In this document: piece by piece, positions 1-8,154 of the stretch
Layout of the letters: every line of letters starts with the position of its first letter
How positions within the stretch are numbered: position 1 is the first letter of the stretch
Source of the DNA: CAZYBU01 sp964645775
Lineage (GTDB): Bacteria > Spirochaetota > UBA4802 > UBA5550
Length of the DNA: 64,000 nucleotides
Reading direction: 5' to 3'
NCBI GenBank assembly: GCA_964645775.1
Contig: CAZYBU010000005.1
Location: 62,001-126,000, forward strand
Program-made: the position numbers and the translations under genes
Notes under the pieces: model-generated
What the model was told of the DNA's origin: nothing
Databases searched by the model: none
What the model saw: the letters and a program-made list of their open reading frames with translations, nothing else

Positions 1-58
1 GGAATGATTACTGCAATTAACTTTTCTTTGCCAGATTATAACAGTCGAATAAAAGAAA

Positions 59-80
59 AGCGGGGAAGCAGGACCCCGCT
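59..80 (-). terminator. Terminator of tRNA-Trp
   Basis: A 7-bp GC-rich inverted repeat (AGCGGGG / CCCCGCT, loop of 8) lies just beyond the tRNA 3' end. Read on the minus strand it is followed by a T-rich run (CTTTTCTTTT), the form of an intrinsic terminator. Confidence 0.75.
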
Positions 81-89
81 TGTATTATG

Positions 90-162
90 CAGGCCACGAG
101 GGACTTGAACCCCCAACCCTCGGTTTTGGAGACCGATGCTCTGCCAGTTGAGCTAGTGGCCT
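90..162 (-). tRNA. tRNA-Trp (CCA anticodon)
   Basis: The minus strand folds as a full cloverleaf. The acceptor arms are AGGCCAC / GTGGCCT, the D stem is GCTC/GAGC, the anticodon stem is TCGGT/ACCGA with loop CTCCAAA giving anticodon CCA, and the T arm contains GTTCAAGTC. The discriminator base is G (position 90), as expected for tRNA-Trp. CCA is not encoded. It is followed by its own terminator hairpin, so it seems to be a single-gene unit. Confidence 0.95.
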
Positions 163-326
163 GTGTCTTCTTGTCTTTAATGAAGGAGAAAACTTAAGAA
201 GCCGGGAACCGTCAAGTATTTTCTTGTAAAAATAGGGTTTGAACAGGACCTTTTCAGTAGTTAAGAGATTAATGTATTGACATGTTATCCGCCACCGTAC
301 ACGTTAAATCCCATGTGCCGCAATGA

Positions 327-354
327 TTAGCAAATATTCATATGCGCGTATAAT
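327..354 (+). promoter_or_regulatory. Possible sigma-70-type promoter for the YeeE/YedE pair
   Basis: A perfect -10 hexamer TATAAT (349-354) sits about 45 nt before the first gene's start, with a weak -35 match TTAGCA (327-332) at 16-nt spacing. The surrounding leader (about 310-400) is AT-rich. A TTGACA also occurs at 277-282 but has no convincing -10 at normal spacing. Seen by eye only. Confidence 0.35.
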
Positions 355-401
355 TAATAATAAATATTTAATGTGAACAAAATTCCAAGGGAGGTAAATT
401 A

Positions 402-914
402 ATGAAACCCCAAAAGTATATGAACCCCTATTTAGCGGGTATCATACTGGGTCTTGTCCTGCTGGTCACATACATGCTGGTCGGCCGTGGTTTGGGAGCC
501 AGCAGTTTGGAAATGAGGGCAGTCGTTGCCATAGAAAAGGCTGTTTCCCAGGCCCATGTGGACGCGACGCCCTATCTCGCGAGATATGGCAAAACAGGTA
601 AAAACCCTTTTAATAACTGGATTACCGTTGAAGTTCTGGGACTTATGGTGGGTGCTTTCGCGTCGGCCTTTTTTGCAAAGCGGCTTAAGAAGGAAACGAA
701 TCATGGCCCTCAGATTAACACAAAACAGAGATGGATACTCGCTGCCGTCGGAGGAGCGTTGTTCGGTTTCGGAGCCCGGATGGCCAGAGGGTGTACCAGC
801 GGTGTCGCTCTCTCGGGCGGTGCTACCATGGCATTCGGGAGCTGGTTGACCATGTTTGCCATTTTCACTGGGGCCTTCGCGCTGGCATACTTCGTCCGGA
901 AACAGTGGATATAG
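402..914 (+). CDS. YeeE/YedE family sulfur transporter, first half-protein
   Basis: A 170-aa integral membrane protein of the YeeE/YedE (DUF395, sulfur transport) family. These proteins carry thiosulfate or another reduced sulfur species across the inner membrane through conserved cysteines. A first helix lies near residues 11-27, and later helices flank the family signature RGCTSG (about residues 129-134) with its conserved Cys. At 170 aa it is half the size of one-piece YeeE/TsuA (about 330-350 aa), and the second half is the next gene, 12 nt downstream. The start is set by the ribosome site GGGAGGT 8 nt upstream. The substrate is inferred from the family only; no rhodanese or TusA gene is adjacent. 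Confidence 0.85.
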   Translation: MKPQKYMNPYLAGIILGLVLLVTYMLVGRGLGASSLEMRAVVAIEKAVSQAHVDATPYLARYGKTGKNPFNNWITVEVLGLMVGAFASAFFAKRLKKETNHGPQINTKQRWILAAVGGALFGFGARMARGCTSGVALSGGATMAFGSWLTMFAIFTGAFALAYFVRKQWI

Positions 915-926
915 GGAGGTAGATCT

Positions 927-1544
927 ATGGCGCCGGTAGTATGGATATATGATCTTGGAACAATAGTATATAATGTCCTCGGGTTTATTGTGGGGATCGG
1001 TTTCGGCTTCGCTCTTGAGCGTGCCGGTTTCGGTAATTCGCGGAAGATGGGTCTTCTCTTCTATTTCAGGGATTTCACTGTCCTGAAGGTAATGTTCACG
1101 GCGATTATTGTCGCCATGTCAGGATTTACCCTTTTCCGTGCCGTGGGTATCCTGAACTGGGACGTGGTCTATCTTAATCCCACCATTTTGTGGCCCGGTA
1201 TCATCGGTGGTCTTATTATGGGCTTCGGATTCGTAATTGGAGGATACTGCCCCGGCACCAGTTTAGTGGGGTTTGTTTCATTTAAAATGGACGCGCTTTT
1301 TTACGTCCTCGGGTCCCTGGTCGGAATGTTCATCTTCGCAGAAACAGAGGTACTCTTCGCCGAATTATTCCGGAAGGGAGGTGCCCTGAGTGGCTTCATG
1401 GGTCCCAGGGTGACCCTGGATGCGGTTCTGGGCATCCCCTACTGGCTGGTTAACATTATCATTGTGGTTATTGCCCTGGGAGCCTTTTATGCCGCGGAGT
1501 GGGCCGAAAACCGCCGGGGAGAAATTGTTCAGCCGAATGAATAA
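927..1544 (+). CDS. YeeE/YedE family sulfur transporter, second half-protein
   Basis: A 205-aa multi-helix membrane protein that pairs with the gene just upstream. The family Cys motif appears as GYCPGTSLVG (about residues 107-116), the counterpart of RGCTSG in the first half. It begins with the helix VLGFIVGIGFGFALERAGFG and ends with a basic, cytoplasm-type tail. A GGGAGGT site precedes the start, and the pair is followed by a strong terminator, so the two genes form a bicistronic unit. Two-gene YeeE/YedE (PmpA/PmpB-like) systems are known, and the two products presumably assemble as one pore. Function in sulfur uptake is inferred from family. Confidence 0.85.
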   Translation: MAPVVWIYDLGTIVYNVLGFIVGIGFGFALERAGFGNSRKMGLLFYFRDFTVLKVMFTAIIVAMSGFTLFRAVGILNWDVVYLNPTILWPGIIGGLIMGFGFVIGGYCPGTSLVGFVSFKMDALFYVLGSLVGMFIFAETEVLFAELFRKGGALSGFMGPRVTLDAVLGIPYWLVNIIIVVIALGAFYAAEWAENRRGEIVQPNE

Positions 1545-1571
1545 CTTTTCAGATGCTGTAAATATCAGCTG

Positions 1572-1600
1572 GAGGGTGCCCCCGCGGGCACCCTCTTTTT
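1572..1600 (+). terminator. Intrinsic terminator of the YeeE/YedE pair
   Basis: A 10-bp perfect GC-rich stem (GAGGGTGCCC / GGGCACCCTC) with a 4-nt loop is followed directly by five Ts. It lies 28 nt after the second transporter gene. Confidence 0.9.
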
Positions 1601-1744
1601 CGTGCGCCCGGCATTGCGGGATCAAAGCAGATAAAATGTATTTGCGATTTGAGTCCTATGGCCTATTATTAATGGCCCAATGAATGATGCGTTATATCGT
1701 TTAGCGGACCTGCTTGATAATTCCATGGGGAAGGTTCGAGATAT

Positions 1745-2455
1745 GTGGGTCTTGCTGAAGATATTACCCCGCATATACGGCAGCAGGAGATGTTGAAACG
1801 TTCTCTGGATAAGAAGGAGACGCTCCTGAGGGAACTCTACCACAGAACGCGGAATAATATGCAGGTTATCATCTCCCTGTTCAAGCTACAGGGATTGAAA
1901 AGCGAAAGTCAGGAGGTAAGCTCCATGGTCCGGGCGATGGCGGACCGGAACCAGGCAATTTCCCTGGTCCATCAGAAACTCTACCAGTCCGGTAATTTTT
2001 CAAAAATTCGGCTGGATCATTACCTTGAAGAGCTGTTCGATCTTCTTATGAGTAGTTGCCGGGTCTCAAGTATGAAGGTCTATCTGGAAGTCGACGTGGA
2101 TGAGCTCAGTGTAGTGATTGATATCGCCATTCCCTGCGGGCTGATCGTGAATGAACTCGTTTCAAATTCTCTCCGTCACGCTTTCCCTGAAGGAGAGGGA
2201 GCAATCAGGGTTGAGGTCCGTTTTGAACCGGGGGAACTCATTTGGCTCGATTACCGGGATGACGGGCAGGGCCTTATTGAGGAATTGGACCCCTTTACCC
2301 TGGAAAGCGCAGGCATGCAGACACTGGTTAACATCGGGAAGCACCATCCGCAGGGAAAAATCAGGTTTGACTTCTCCCAGGGATTCCGTTTTATTCTATT
2401 GTTCCCTGAGAAAGTATACAAAACAAGGATACAGGATTATGGGTACATCGAGTAA
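1745..2455 (+). CDS. Sensor histidine kinase (HisKA_2 type), PAS domain truncated
   Basis: A 236-aa soluble kinase. Residues 25-100 hold a HisKA_2-type dimerisation and phosphoacceptor region with H33 in LLRELYHRTRNN. Residues 120-225 hold an HATPase domain with N box (LIVNELVSNSLRHA) and G1 box (DYRDDGQGL). The first residues (GLAEDIT) are the typical last strand of a PAS domain, but no PAS domain precedes them: an in-frame stop lies at 1718-1720. The GTG start has GGGGAAGG about 10 nt upstream. The kinase overlaps its receiver partner by 17 nt, so they form a two-component pair that phosphorylates the receiver. It may be a decayed remnant of a longer kinase. The signal it senses is unknown. 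Confidence 0.75.
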   Translation: MGLAEDITPHIRQQEMLKRSLDKKETLLRELYHRTRNNMQVIISLFKLQGLKSESQEVSSMVRAMADRNQAISLVHQKLYQSGNFSKIRLDHYLEELFDLLMSSCRVSSMKVYLEVDVDELSVVIDIAIPCGLIVNELVSNSLRHAFPEGEGAIRVEVRFEPGELIWLDYRDDGQGLIEELDPFTLESAGMQTLVNIGKHHPQGKIRFDFSQGFRFILLFPEKVYKTRIQDYGYIE

Positions 2456-2807
2456 CATTCTTATCGTGGAGGATGAGGCGACAACGGCCCTCTATCTTAA
2501 ACTCGCCTTTCGCAAAATGGGGTACCAGGCGGAGACCGTGCCATCTGGCCCGAAAGCCATAGAATATGTGGATAAGGGCAGAGTAGATGTTGTTGTTATG
2601 GACATTCAGCTGGCGGACGAGATGGACGGGATCGAGGCAGCTTCCATTCTCCGTGGAAAAAGTGATTGTAGAATTATATTTATGACCGGCTACCAGGACC
2701 GGGAGTACAAAGATAAGGCGATGGCCCTGGAGCCTCTGGCTTATCTTGTGAAACCTGTTAAGGCTTCGGATATCGACTGTATTCTCAGAGAAGAACAGGG
2801 TCAGTAA
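2439..2807 (+). CDS. Single-domain response regulator (CheY-like receiver)
   Basis: A 122-aa protein that is only a receiver domain. It has the acidic pair E11-D12 (VEDE), phosphoacceptor D55 in VVMDIQL, the switch Thr in IFMTGY and the conserved Lys in YLVKPVK. There is no output domain, so it must act by protein contact. The ATG lies inside the 3' end of the upstream kinase gene (17-nt overlap), which implies translational coupling and a cognate pair. Its 3' end overlaps the convergent purF stop by 7 nt. Confidence 0.88.
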   Translation: MGTSSNILIVEDEATTALYLKLAFRKMGYQAETVPSGPKAIEYVDKGRVDVVVMDIQLADEMDGIEAASILRGKSDCRIIFMTGYQDREYKDKAMALEPLAYLVKPVKASDIDCILREEQGQ

Positions 2808-4249
2808 TAACCGTTTATTTCGCTCTCTTCGAAAAGATACTTCTGGTTGTTTTCCTTGACCGCGTCGAGAGGACAGGGATACTCGCCGTCGAAACAGGCG
2901 GAGCAGAAAGACATGGCCGGCCTGTCAATTGCCTTGAGCATTGACTCGATGGAGAGGTATGTGATACTGTCTACCCGCAGGTATTTTCGGATCTCGTCCA
3001 GGGTATGGGTTGATGCGATGAGTTCCTTATGTGTCGGTATGTCTATCCCGTAGAAGCAGGGATACCTGGTCGGCGGCGCGGCGATACGCACATGAACCTC
3101 TTTAGCTCCCGCGTTTTTAAACATCTTGATGATTTTACGCATGGTCGTGCCTCTCATGATGGAGTCGTCCACCACGATGATGCGTTTGTCCTTTACGGCG
3201 GATGCCACGACGTTGAACTTGATCTTTACACCGAAGTCCCTGATTCTCTGACTCGGCTCGATAAAGGTCCGTCCGATATAATGGCTTCGAATCATCCCGA
3301 TCTCGTAGGTAATTCCCGACTCCCGGGCGTATCCGAGAGCCGCGGAAATGGAGGAATCCGGTATGGGAACCACCAGATCTGCATCCACGGGCGCCTCCCG
3401 GGCCAGCATGCGTCCCATCTGTATCCTCATATTATGTACAGATTCATCAAATATGATGCTGTCCGGCCTGGAAAAGTATATGAACTCAAAGACGCAGAGG
3501 GCTTCTTCACGGGCCGGGAAGGGAAAGTAAGATTTCACGCCTTCCGGGCCGACTTCAAGTATTTCACCCGGTCGGATCTCCCGTTCATAGGTGGCGTCAA
3601 TGATATCGAAGGAGCAGGTTTCCGAAGCGAAAACGTAGCTTTCTCCCAGCCGACCCATGACAAGGGGTCTGAAACCGTAAGGGTCCCTGATCACGAAAAG
3701 CTTTTCCCTGTTCATCACGAGGAGTGAATAGGCTCCCCGTATCTGTGAGATGGCCTCGAAAAGGGCCTCCCTGAAGTCCCGGAGTCCCGAGCGGGCCATG
3801 AGGTGGACAATCACTTCAGAATCCATGGTGGTCTGGAAGATATGACCCTTCTGCTCCAGCTCATGGCGTAACTCTCCGGAATTCGTAAGGTTCCCGTTAT
3901 GGGACAGGATAATCGGTCCAAGGATTGAGTCTGCCCTGAGGGGCTGAGCGTTTCTCAGGTAAGAAGAGCCGGTCGTCGAGTAGCGATTGTGTCCGATAGC
4001 CATGTGTCCCTGGAGATTATTAATATGGTTTTCGGTGAATACATCGGTTACTTTACCCATGCTTGCATAGCGGTAGATGTGATGACCGTCGCTGGAGGCG
4101 ATTCCGGCTGATTCCTGACCTCTGTGCTGGAGGGCGTAGAGTCCCAGGTAGGCCATATTGGCCGCGTGGGTATAACCGTAAATTCCAAATATCCCGCATT
4201 CCTCTCTGGGCCTGCCGTCACCCTCAAGAAGGTCTTTGTCTGGGTACAT
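2801..4249 (-). CDS. purF: Amidophosphoribosyltransferase
   Basis: A 482-aa enzyme for the first step of purine synthesis (PRPP plus glutamine to phosphoribosylamine). The N-terminal glutaminase domain begins after a 17-residue propeptide; the nucleophile is C18 in EECGIFGIYG. The C-terminal half holds the PRPP loop VVDDSIMRGTT. Four cysteines sit where the Fe-S PurF of Bacillus binds its cluster: CVFEFIYFSRP, PCFYGIDI and FCSACFDG. This is therefore the propeptide-bearing, Fe-S type. It stands alone, with no other pur gene in the window, and ends in a 7-nt convergent overlap with the receiver gene. Confidence 0.97.
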   Translation of the reverse strand: MYPDKDLLEGDGRPREECGIFGIYGYTHAANMAYLGLYALQHRGQESAGIASSDGHHIYRYASMGKVTDVFTENHINNLQGHMAIGHNRYSTTGSSYLRNAQPLRADSILGPIILSHNGNLTNSGELRHELEQKGHIFQTTMDSEVIVHLMARSGLRDFREALFEAISQIRGAYSLLVMNREKLFVIRDPYGFRPLVMGRLGESYVFASETCSFDIIDATYEREIRPGEILEVGPEGVKSYFPFPAREEALCVFEFIYFSRPDSIIFDESVHNMRIQMGRMLAREAPVDADLVVPIPDSSISAALGYARESGITYEIGMIRSHYIGRTFIEPSQRIRDFGVKIKFNVVASAVKDKRIIVVDDSIMRGTTMRKIIKMFKNAGAKEVHVRIAAPPTRYPCFYGIDIPTHKELIASTHTLDEIRKYLRVDSITYLSIESMLKAIDRPAMSFCSACFDGEYPCPLDAVKENNQKYLFEESEINGYY

Positions 4250-4317
4250 GAAGGAACTCCGATGGAGAATAGTAAAGAGACAGAATCGTCAGGAAGAACA
4301 GATATTGTAAAGTCTTT

Positions 4318-4905
4318 TTACTGCACAGCCCCCTGCTCCATGAGGGTACGAATCTCCCCTTTCTCAATCGGGGGAATCTCACGATGTCTCCGTGAGGGAA
4401 GTCCCCGCGCGGCTGCCAGCAGTATCTGCAGGGGATCACCATGGGAGACGAGGAGTACTCGTTTTGACTGGTTCTTCTCCTCTATCTTTACAATGGCCTT
4501 TTCCATTCGCGCGAGGACCTCTTCCACCGGCTCCACGCCCGGCAGGTTTTCTCCTTCCCTGTCCTTCTCCCAGGCCGCCTGGTAGCGGTGGTCCCTCTCC
4601 CCTTCCAGTGGGCCGAAAAACCGTTCCCTCAGATTCGGTTCCCGTACGAAGCTCACTCCCAGCTCCTGCGAAAGGAGGGTTGCGGTCTCCACTGTCCTGA
4701 GAAAATCGGATGCCACTATGAGCTCCGGTTTCAGGGCCTGAAGGGTGGAGCGGGCTATCTCGATTACATCACCGCGTCCCTTTTCCGTGAGCCCATAATC
4801 ATCCAAAGCCCGTTTCGGATCACTGGCAATAATACCTTCTCTGTTGGCGACGCTTTCCGCGTGTCGCATGATAAGATAGGTGTTCGCAAGAGAGGAGTAG
4901 ATCAT
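4318..4905 (-). CDS. Histidine phosphatase family protein (phosphoglycerate mutase-like fold)
   Basis: A 195-aa enzyme of the histidine phosphatase superfamily. The catalytic signature is IMRHAESVAN near residue 13-22 (RHA in place of RHG), with the second His in LLVSHGDPLQ near residue 150. The start is supported by GGAGG 8 nt upstream and by a 4-nt ATGA overlap with mobA, so the two are translationally coupled. The substrate cannot be read from the sequence; members include cobalamin-pathway and sugar phosphate phosphatases. The gene is last in the chain running from the RsbW-like gene through gpmI and mobA. Confidence 0.8.
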   Translation of the reverse strand: MIYSSLANTYLIMRHAESVANREGIIASDPKRALDDYGLTEKGRGDVIEIARSTLQALKPELIVASDFLRTVETATLLSQELGVSFVREPNLRERFFGPLEGERDHRYQAAWEKDREGENLPGVEPVEEVLARMEKAIVKIEEKNQSKRVLLVSHGDPLQILLAAARGLPSRRHREIPPIEKGEIRTLMEQGAVQ

Positions 4906-5495
4906 TGAAATGCCTCCAGGTCTTCGCGATAATTAATGTTTCGAAAAATATGTGACGGGTCTCCGAAAAAACGGATCTCCTCTTCCCCGATTTCCCTCAA
5001 TCGGCAGGAATCGAAGAAATCGAAAACTCTCCTTCTTCCGCGGGAGATCAGCTCCTCCACGGAACCGCGGCATTCTTTCCGATAAATGGCGTGGAGCGGC
5101 TCCCACCGGTTTTCCACAAGGGGGAGGATAATGTCGTAATCTCCGTCAATGTCGATCATATACCGGACAAAGTCCCTGTTCAGGCCCGGAAGGTCACAGG
5201 CGACGATGAAGAAACGGTCCGACTTGCAGTGAGTCATGGCCGCGTGTATCCCTCCCAGGGGACCGATCCCTTCGATACGGTCAGGGATTATCTCCAGGCC
5301 GGAGAAGAGGAGACCTTCCTTCCGGGAAGAGACTATGGTGAGTGAGTCGAAAAGAGGTTCCAGTCTCTCAATCACGTGCTGTATAAGAGGGCTTCCCTTC
5401 AGTGGATAGAGGGCCTTGTCGGTCCCGAAACGCCTGCTTTCACCTCCGGCCAGTATGTAGGCCTCCCTCGGGTACTCTGCTTTCCGGTCAGTCAA
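4902..5495 (-). CDS. mobA: Molybdenum cofactor guanylyltransferase (MobA-like)
   Basis: A 197-aa nucleotidyltransferase with the MobA signature AYILAGGESRRFGTDKAL (residues 12-29) for GTP binding and VACDLPGLN for the catalytic metal. MobA joins GMP to molybdopterin to make the bis-MGD cofactor of oxidoreductases. The likely start is TTG, overlapping the gpmI stop by 8 nt. No clear ribosome site is visible, which suggests coupling to gpmI translation. No molybdoenzyme or other moa/moe gene is in the window. Confidence 0.85.
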   Translation of the reverse strand: MTDRKAEYPREAYILAGGESRRFGTDKALYPLKGSPLIQHVIERLEPLFDSLTIVSSRKEGLLFSGLEIIPDRIEGIGPLGGIHAAMTHCKSDRFFIVACDLPGLNRDFVRYMIDIDGDYDIILPLVENRWEPLHAIYRKECRGSVEELISRGRRRVFDFFDSCRLREIGEEEIRFFGDPSHIFRNINYREDLEAFQ

Positions 5496-7140
5496 TCTCG
5501 ATCAAAGAGGGCTCATAATCTTCAGGTGGCGCCAGATCGAGCAGATTACAGAGGGTTGACGCCACGTTAGCCAGACCCGGATTCTCCAGGTCTCTTTTTC
5601 TGTATTCATGGGAGAAGGATGGGTCATGAATGATCCAGGGGACCCGGTTCAGAGTATGAGAGGTCTTCTTTTTGCGCTGACCTGTTTTACTGTCTACCTT
5701 GAATTTTCCGCTCTTTTTATCGATCTCGAACATTTCGTCCAGGTTGCCGTGATCCGCCGTGATGAAGGTTATCCCTCCGACCTTCTCCATGGTCTTGAGA
5801 AGCCTGCCCAGGCAGAGGTCAACGGTCTCAGCCGCGATAACGGCCGCTTCCAGATCACCGGTATGACCCACCATGTCACCGTTTGCGTAATTCAGTCTCA
5901 GGAAATCAAACTCCTCGTTCAGGAGGGCTTCGATGACCCGGTCCGTGATCTCCGCCGCTTTCATCCACGGTTTCCGGTTAAATTCTACACGGTCCGAGGG
6001 GATCTCCACGTAGGTTTCACTGCTTTTATCAAAGGGTTCCGTCCGGTTGCCATTCCAGAAGTAGGTCACATGCCCGAACTTCTGGGTCTCTGAAATGGCG
6101 AATTGCGTAACGCCGGTCGCCACAAGGTATTCGCTCAGGGTTTTTTCTATGGAGGGCGGTTTTACAAGGTACCGGGAGGGTATATGAAGGTCACCGTCGT
6201 ATTCCATCATGCCCGCAAAGAGAACCCGGGGCCTCCTCTTCCTGTCAAAGTAGGGAAAATCATCCTGGTCGAAGGCCCTGGATATCTCAATGGAGCGATC
6301 TCCACGGAAATTGAACAGGATAACCGAGTCTCCATCTTCCATTTTTCCAACGGGACCCTGGTCGTCGGTTATGGTAAAGGCGGGAAGGTACTGGTCCGTT
6401 ATGGAAGAGTCCTCTTTCCGAAAGGTTTCGATGGCTTCCCGGGCGGATTCAAAGGCTCTGGCCTCGCCCAGGACATGTGCTTCCCATCCCCTTTTTACGA
6501 TGTCCCAGTCCGCCTCGTACCGGTCCATTGTCGTCACCATGCGGCCTCCGCCTGAGGCGATTCGGTAGTCCAGCTCCTTATCCCGGTATGTATCCAAACG
6601 CTCTTCCAGGGAATTGATATATTCAAGGGCGGAGGTCTCCGGAACGTCCCTGCCATCCAGGAGTATGTGAACGCGGAGACTGGAGACGCCCTCTTCGGCC
6701 GCCCTGTCGATCATGGTGAAAAGATGGCCGATGTTGGAATGGACGTTTCCGTCTGAGAGGAGGCCAAGAAAGTGAAGGGTGGCTTTCCCTTCCGCGGGAG
6801 CTTTCAGAAGATCTTTCCAGGTGTCGCCCCTGAACATCTCCCCCGACTCGATGCTTTTATTGACCAGTTTTGCTCCCTGGGCGAATAGCCGCCCTGCTCC
6901 CAGGGCGTTGTGGCCCACCTCGGAATTGCCCATGTCCTCATCAGAGGGCAGACCTACGGCCGTTCCGTGGGCCTGGAGGGTGCCGTTTATGCATGTATCT
7001 CTCAGTCTGTCGAGATTCGGGGTCCGGGCCAGGTGAAAGGCGTCCCCTTCATTTTCTTTTCCCAGCCCCATCCCGTCCATGATTACAAGAAGAACCGGAC
7101 CTTTCCGATCTATTTTTTTTAATTCCGTGAGTTTTTTCAT
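5488..7140 (-). CDS. gpmI: 2,3-bisphosphoglycerate-independent phosphoglycerate mutase
   Basis: A 550-aa metal-dependent glycolytic enzyme that interconverts 3- and 2-phosphoglycerate. The alkaline-phosphatase-fold motifs are present: VIMDGMGLG near the N terminus, the phosphoserine loop GNSEVGHNALGAGR, LLDGRDVP, NGDMVGHTGD and ITADHGN. It is somewhat longer than the usual 510 aa, with a basic insert after ADHGN (KFKVDSKTGQRKKK). The ATG at 7140 was chosen; a TTG at 7161 that overlaps the STAS stop is the alternative, and neither has a strong ribosome site. The gene follows the STAS gene with almost no gap, so glycolysis and a partner-switching module seem to share a transcript. Confidence 0.95.
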   Translation of the reverse strand: MKKLTELKKIDRKGPVLLVIMDGMGLGKENEGDAFHLARTPNLDRLRDTCINGTLQAHGTAVGLPSDEDMGNSEVGHNALGAGRLFAQGAKLVNKSIESGEMFRGDTWKDLLKAPAEGKATLHFLGLLSDGNVHSNIGHLFTMIDRAAEEGVSSLRVHILLDGRDVPETSALEYINSLEERLDTYRDKELDYRIASGGGRMVTTMDRYEADWDIVKRGWEAHVLGEARAFESAREAIETFRKEDSSITDQYLPAFTITDDQGPVGKMEDGDSVILFNFRGDRSIEISRAFDQDDFPYFDRKRRPRVLFAGMMEYDGDLHIPSRYLVKPPSIEKTLSEYLVATGVTQFAISETQKFGHVTYFWNGNRTEPFDKSSETYVEIPSDRVEFNRKPWMKAAEITDRVIEALLNEEFDFLRLNYANGDMVGHTGDLEAAVIAAETVDLCLGRLLKTMEKVGGITFITADHGNLDEMFEIDKKSGKFKVDSKTGQRKKKTSHTLNRVPWIIHDPSFSHEYRKRDLENPGLANVASTLCNLLDLAPPEDYEPSLIEID

Positions 7141-7157
7141 ACTACTGTCACTTACTC

Positions 7158-7457
7158 TCAATCCATAAGATATTCTTCAAGACCGGCCATTTCAAGTATG
7201 CGGATCACGGCCGTATTGGCTCCGGTGAGTGAAAAGTTTCTCTCTTCTTCCGACAGCTTCTTTTTCACACGAATGAGACTGGCCAGGGCCATAGAGTCGA
7301 TGCGGGTGATCTCCTCCAGGTCGAGCCTCAGGTCAAAGTCGCTGTTATGAATAAAGTGATTGAATTCCTCTTCCAGAAGTCCTGTACGATTCATCAACAG
7401 TTCATCCGTCAGCCTGTATACCCGTTCGTTATTGGCCTCCGTGTATTGTATCTTCAT
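7158..7457 (-). CDS. STAS-domain anti-sigma factor antagonist (RsbV-like)
   Basis: A 99-aa single STAS domain. The phosphorylatable Ser of RsbV/SpoIIAA proteins corresponds to S55 in TRIDSMALASL. Such proteins bind RsbW-type kinases and are switched off by phosphorylation at this Ser. The start is set by GGGGAGG 5-6 nt before ATG 7457, within the 3' end of the upstream membrane-protein gene (29-nt overlap). An RsbW-like kinase lies two genes upstream in the same unit and is the obvious partner. No sigma factor is nearby, so the final target is unknown. Confidence 0.85.
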   Translation of the reverse strand: MKIQYTEANNERVYRLTDELLMNRTGLLEEEFNHFIHNSDFDLRLDLEEITRIDSMALASLIRVKKKLSEEERNFSLTGANTAVIRILEMAGLEEYLMD

Positions 7458-8154
7458 CAGGTTCCTCCCCTGTTCTGGTATCATTTTCTGTATTTGTCAA
7501 CACTCTATCGAGACTTTTTATGAGCTCCCTCGCGAACCTGCGGCTCTCCCTGGAAAGAGGAACGCTCCGGTCATTCCCCCTGCGCATATCTTCAAGAAGG
7601 GAGGCTCGCATCCTGTGATGCAGGGTATCGAGATTGTCCACTTCCCGGTAAAAGGTCTTCCTGGACCATGTCCTGTCCGTCGCTCTCCTCACCAGGGCAG
7701 AGAAAAGGGGAGGGAGAAACCGTTGACCCAGGATAACCATGAGCATGGGGGTAATTACGATCAGGTTGGATCGGATCATCCCATCCATGGGTGGAATGGC
7801 CATCCCGCTCATGCTTTGCTTAAAAATGAACCAGACAATGTCAACAATGATTAAGGCTGTCAAAAAACTGGCCGGTCCCCGGGGAATACCGGCCGAGGCG
7901 AGGCCGGAGGAGACAAGTAGAGTCATGATAAAAAGAACCACGGTACTGAAGCCGGCCAGGCTGGTAAGAGAATGTATCGTTTCCACGAATCGTCGGAGCC
8001 CCTGGTATGTCTCCTGCATGTTCCGGTAAAGCTCCTGTATTTCCGTTACGGTCTCTTTGACGCTGTCCAGCGAAAAGGCCCCGGCATGGTTGAAGGATGT
8101 GATTGAAACCAGGAGGACCAGGAGGCAGAAAGATACCGCCATCCGTCCGGTCAT
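7429..8154 (-). CDS. Predicted membrane protein between RsbW-like and RsbV-like genes
   Basis: I do not recognise this 241-aa protein. Residues 1-26 form a signal peptide or anchor. A coiled, helical segment follows (about 28-65), then three hydrophobic helices (about 68-92, 97-116 and 130-150), and a highly charged, Arg-rich C-terminal region of about 90 residues with no helix. Its start overlaps the RsbW-like gene by 4 nt (ATGA) and its end overlaps the STAS gene, so it is made together with both. A role as membrane sensor or anchor for the switch is inference from context only. Confidence 0.7.
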   Translation of the reverse strand: MTGRMAVSFCLLVLLVSITSFNHAGAFSLDSVKETVTEIQELYRNMQETYQGLRRFVETIHSLTSLAGFSTVVLFIMTLLVSSGLASAGIPRGPASFLTALIIVDIVWFIFKQSMSGMAIPPMDGMIRSNLIVITPMLMVILGQRFLPPLFSALVRRATDRTWSRKTFYREVDNLDTLHHRMRASLLEDMRRGNDRSVPLSRESRRFARELIKSLDRVLTNTENDTRTGEEPDEDTIHGGQ

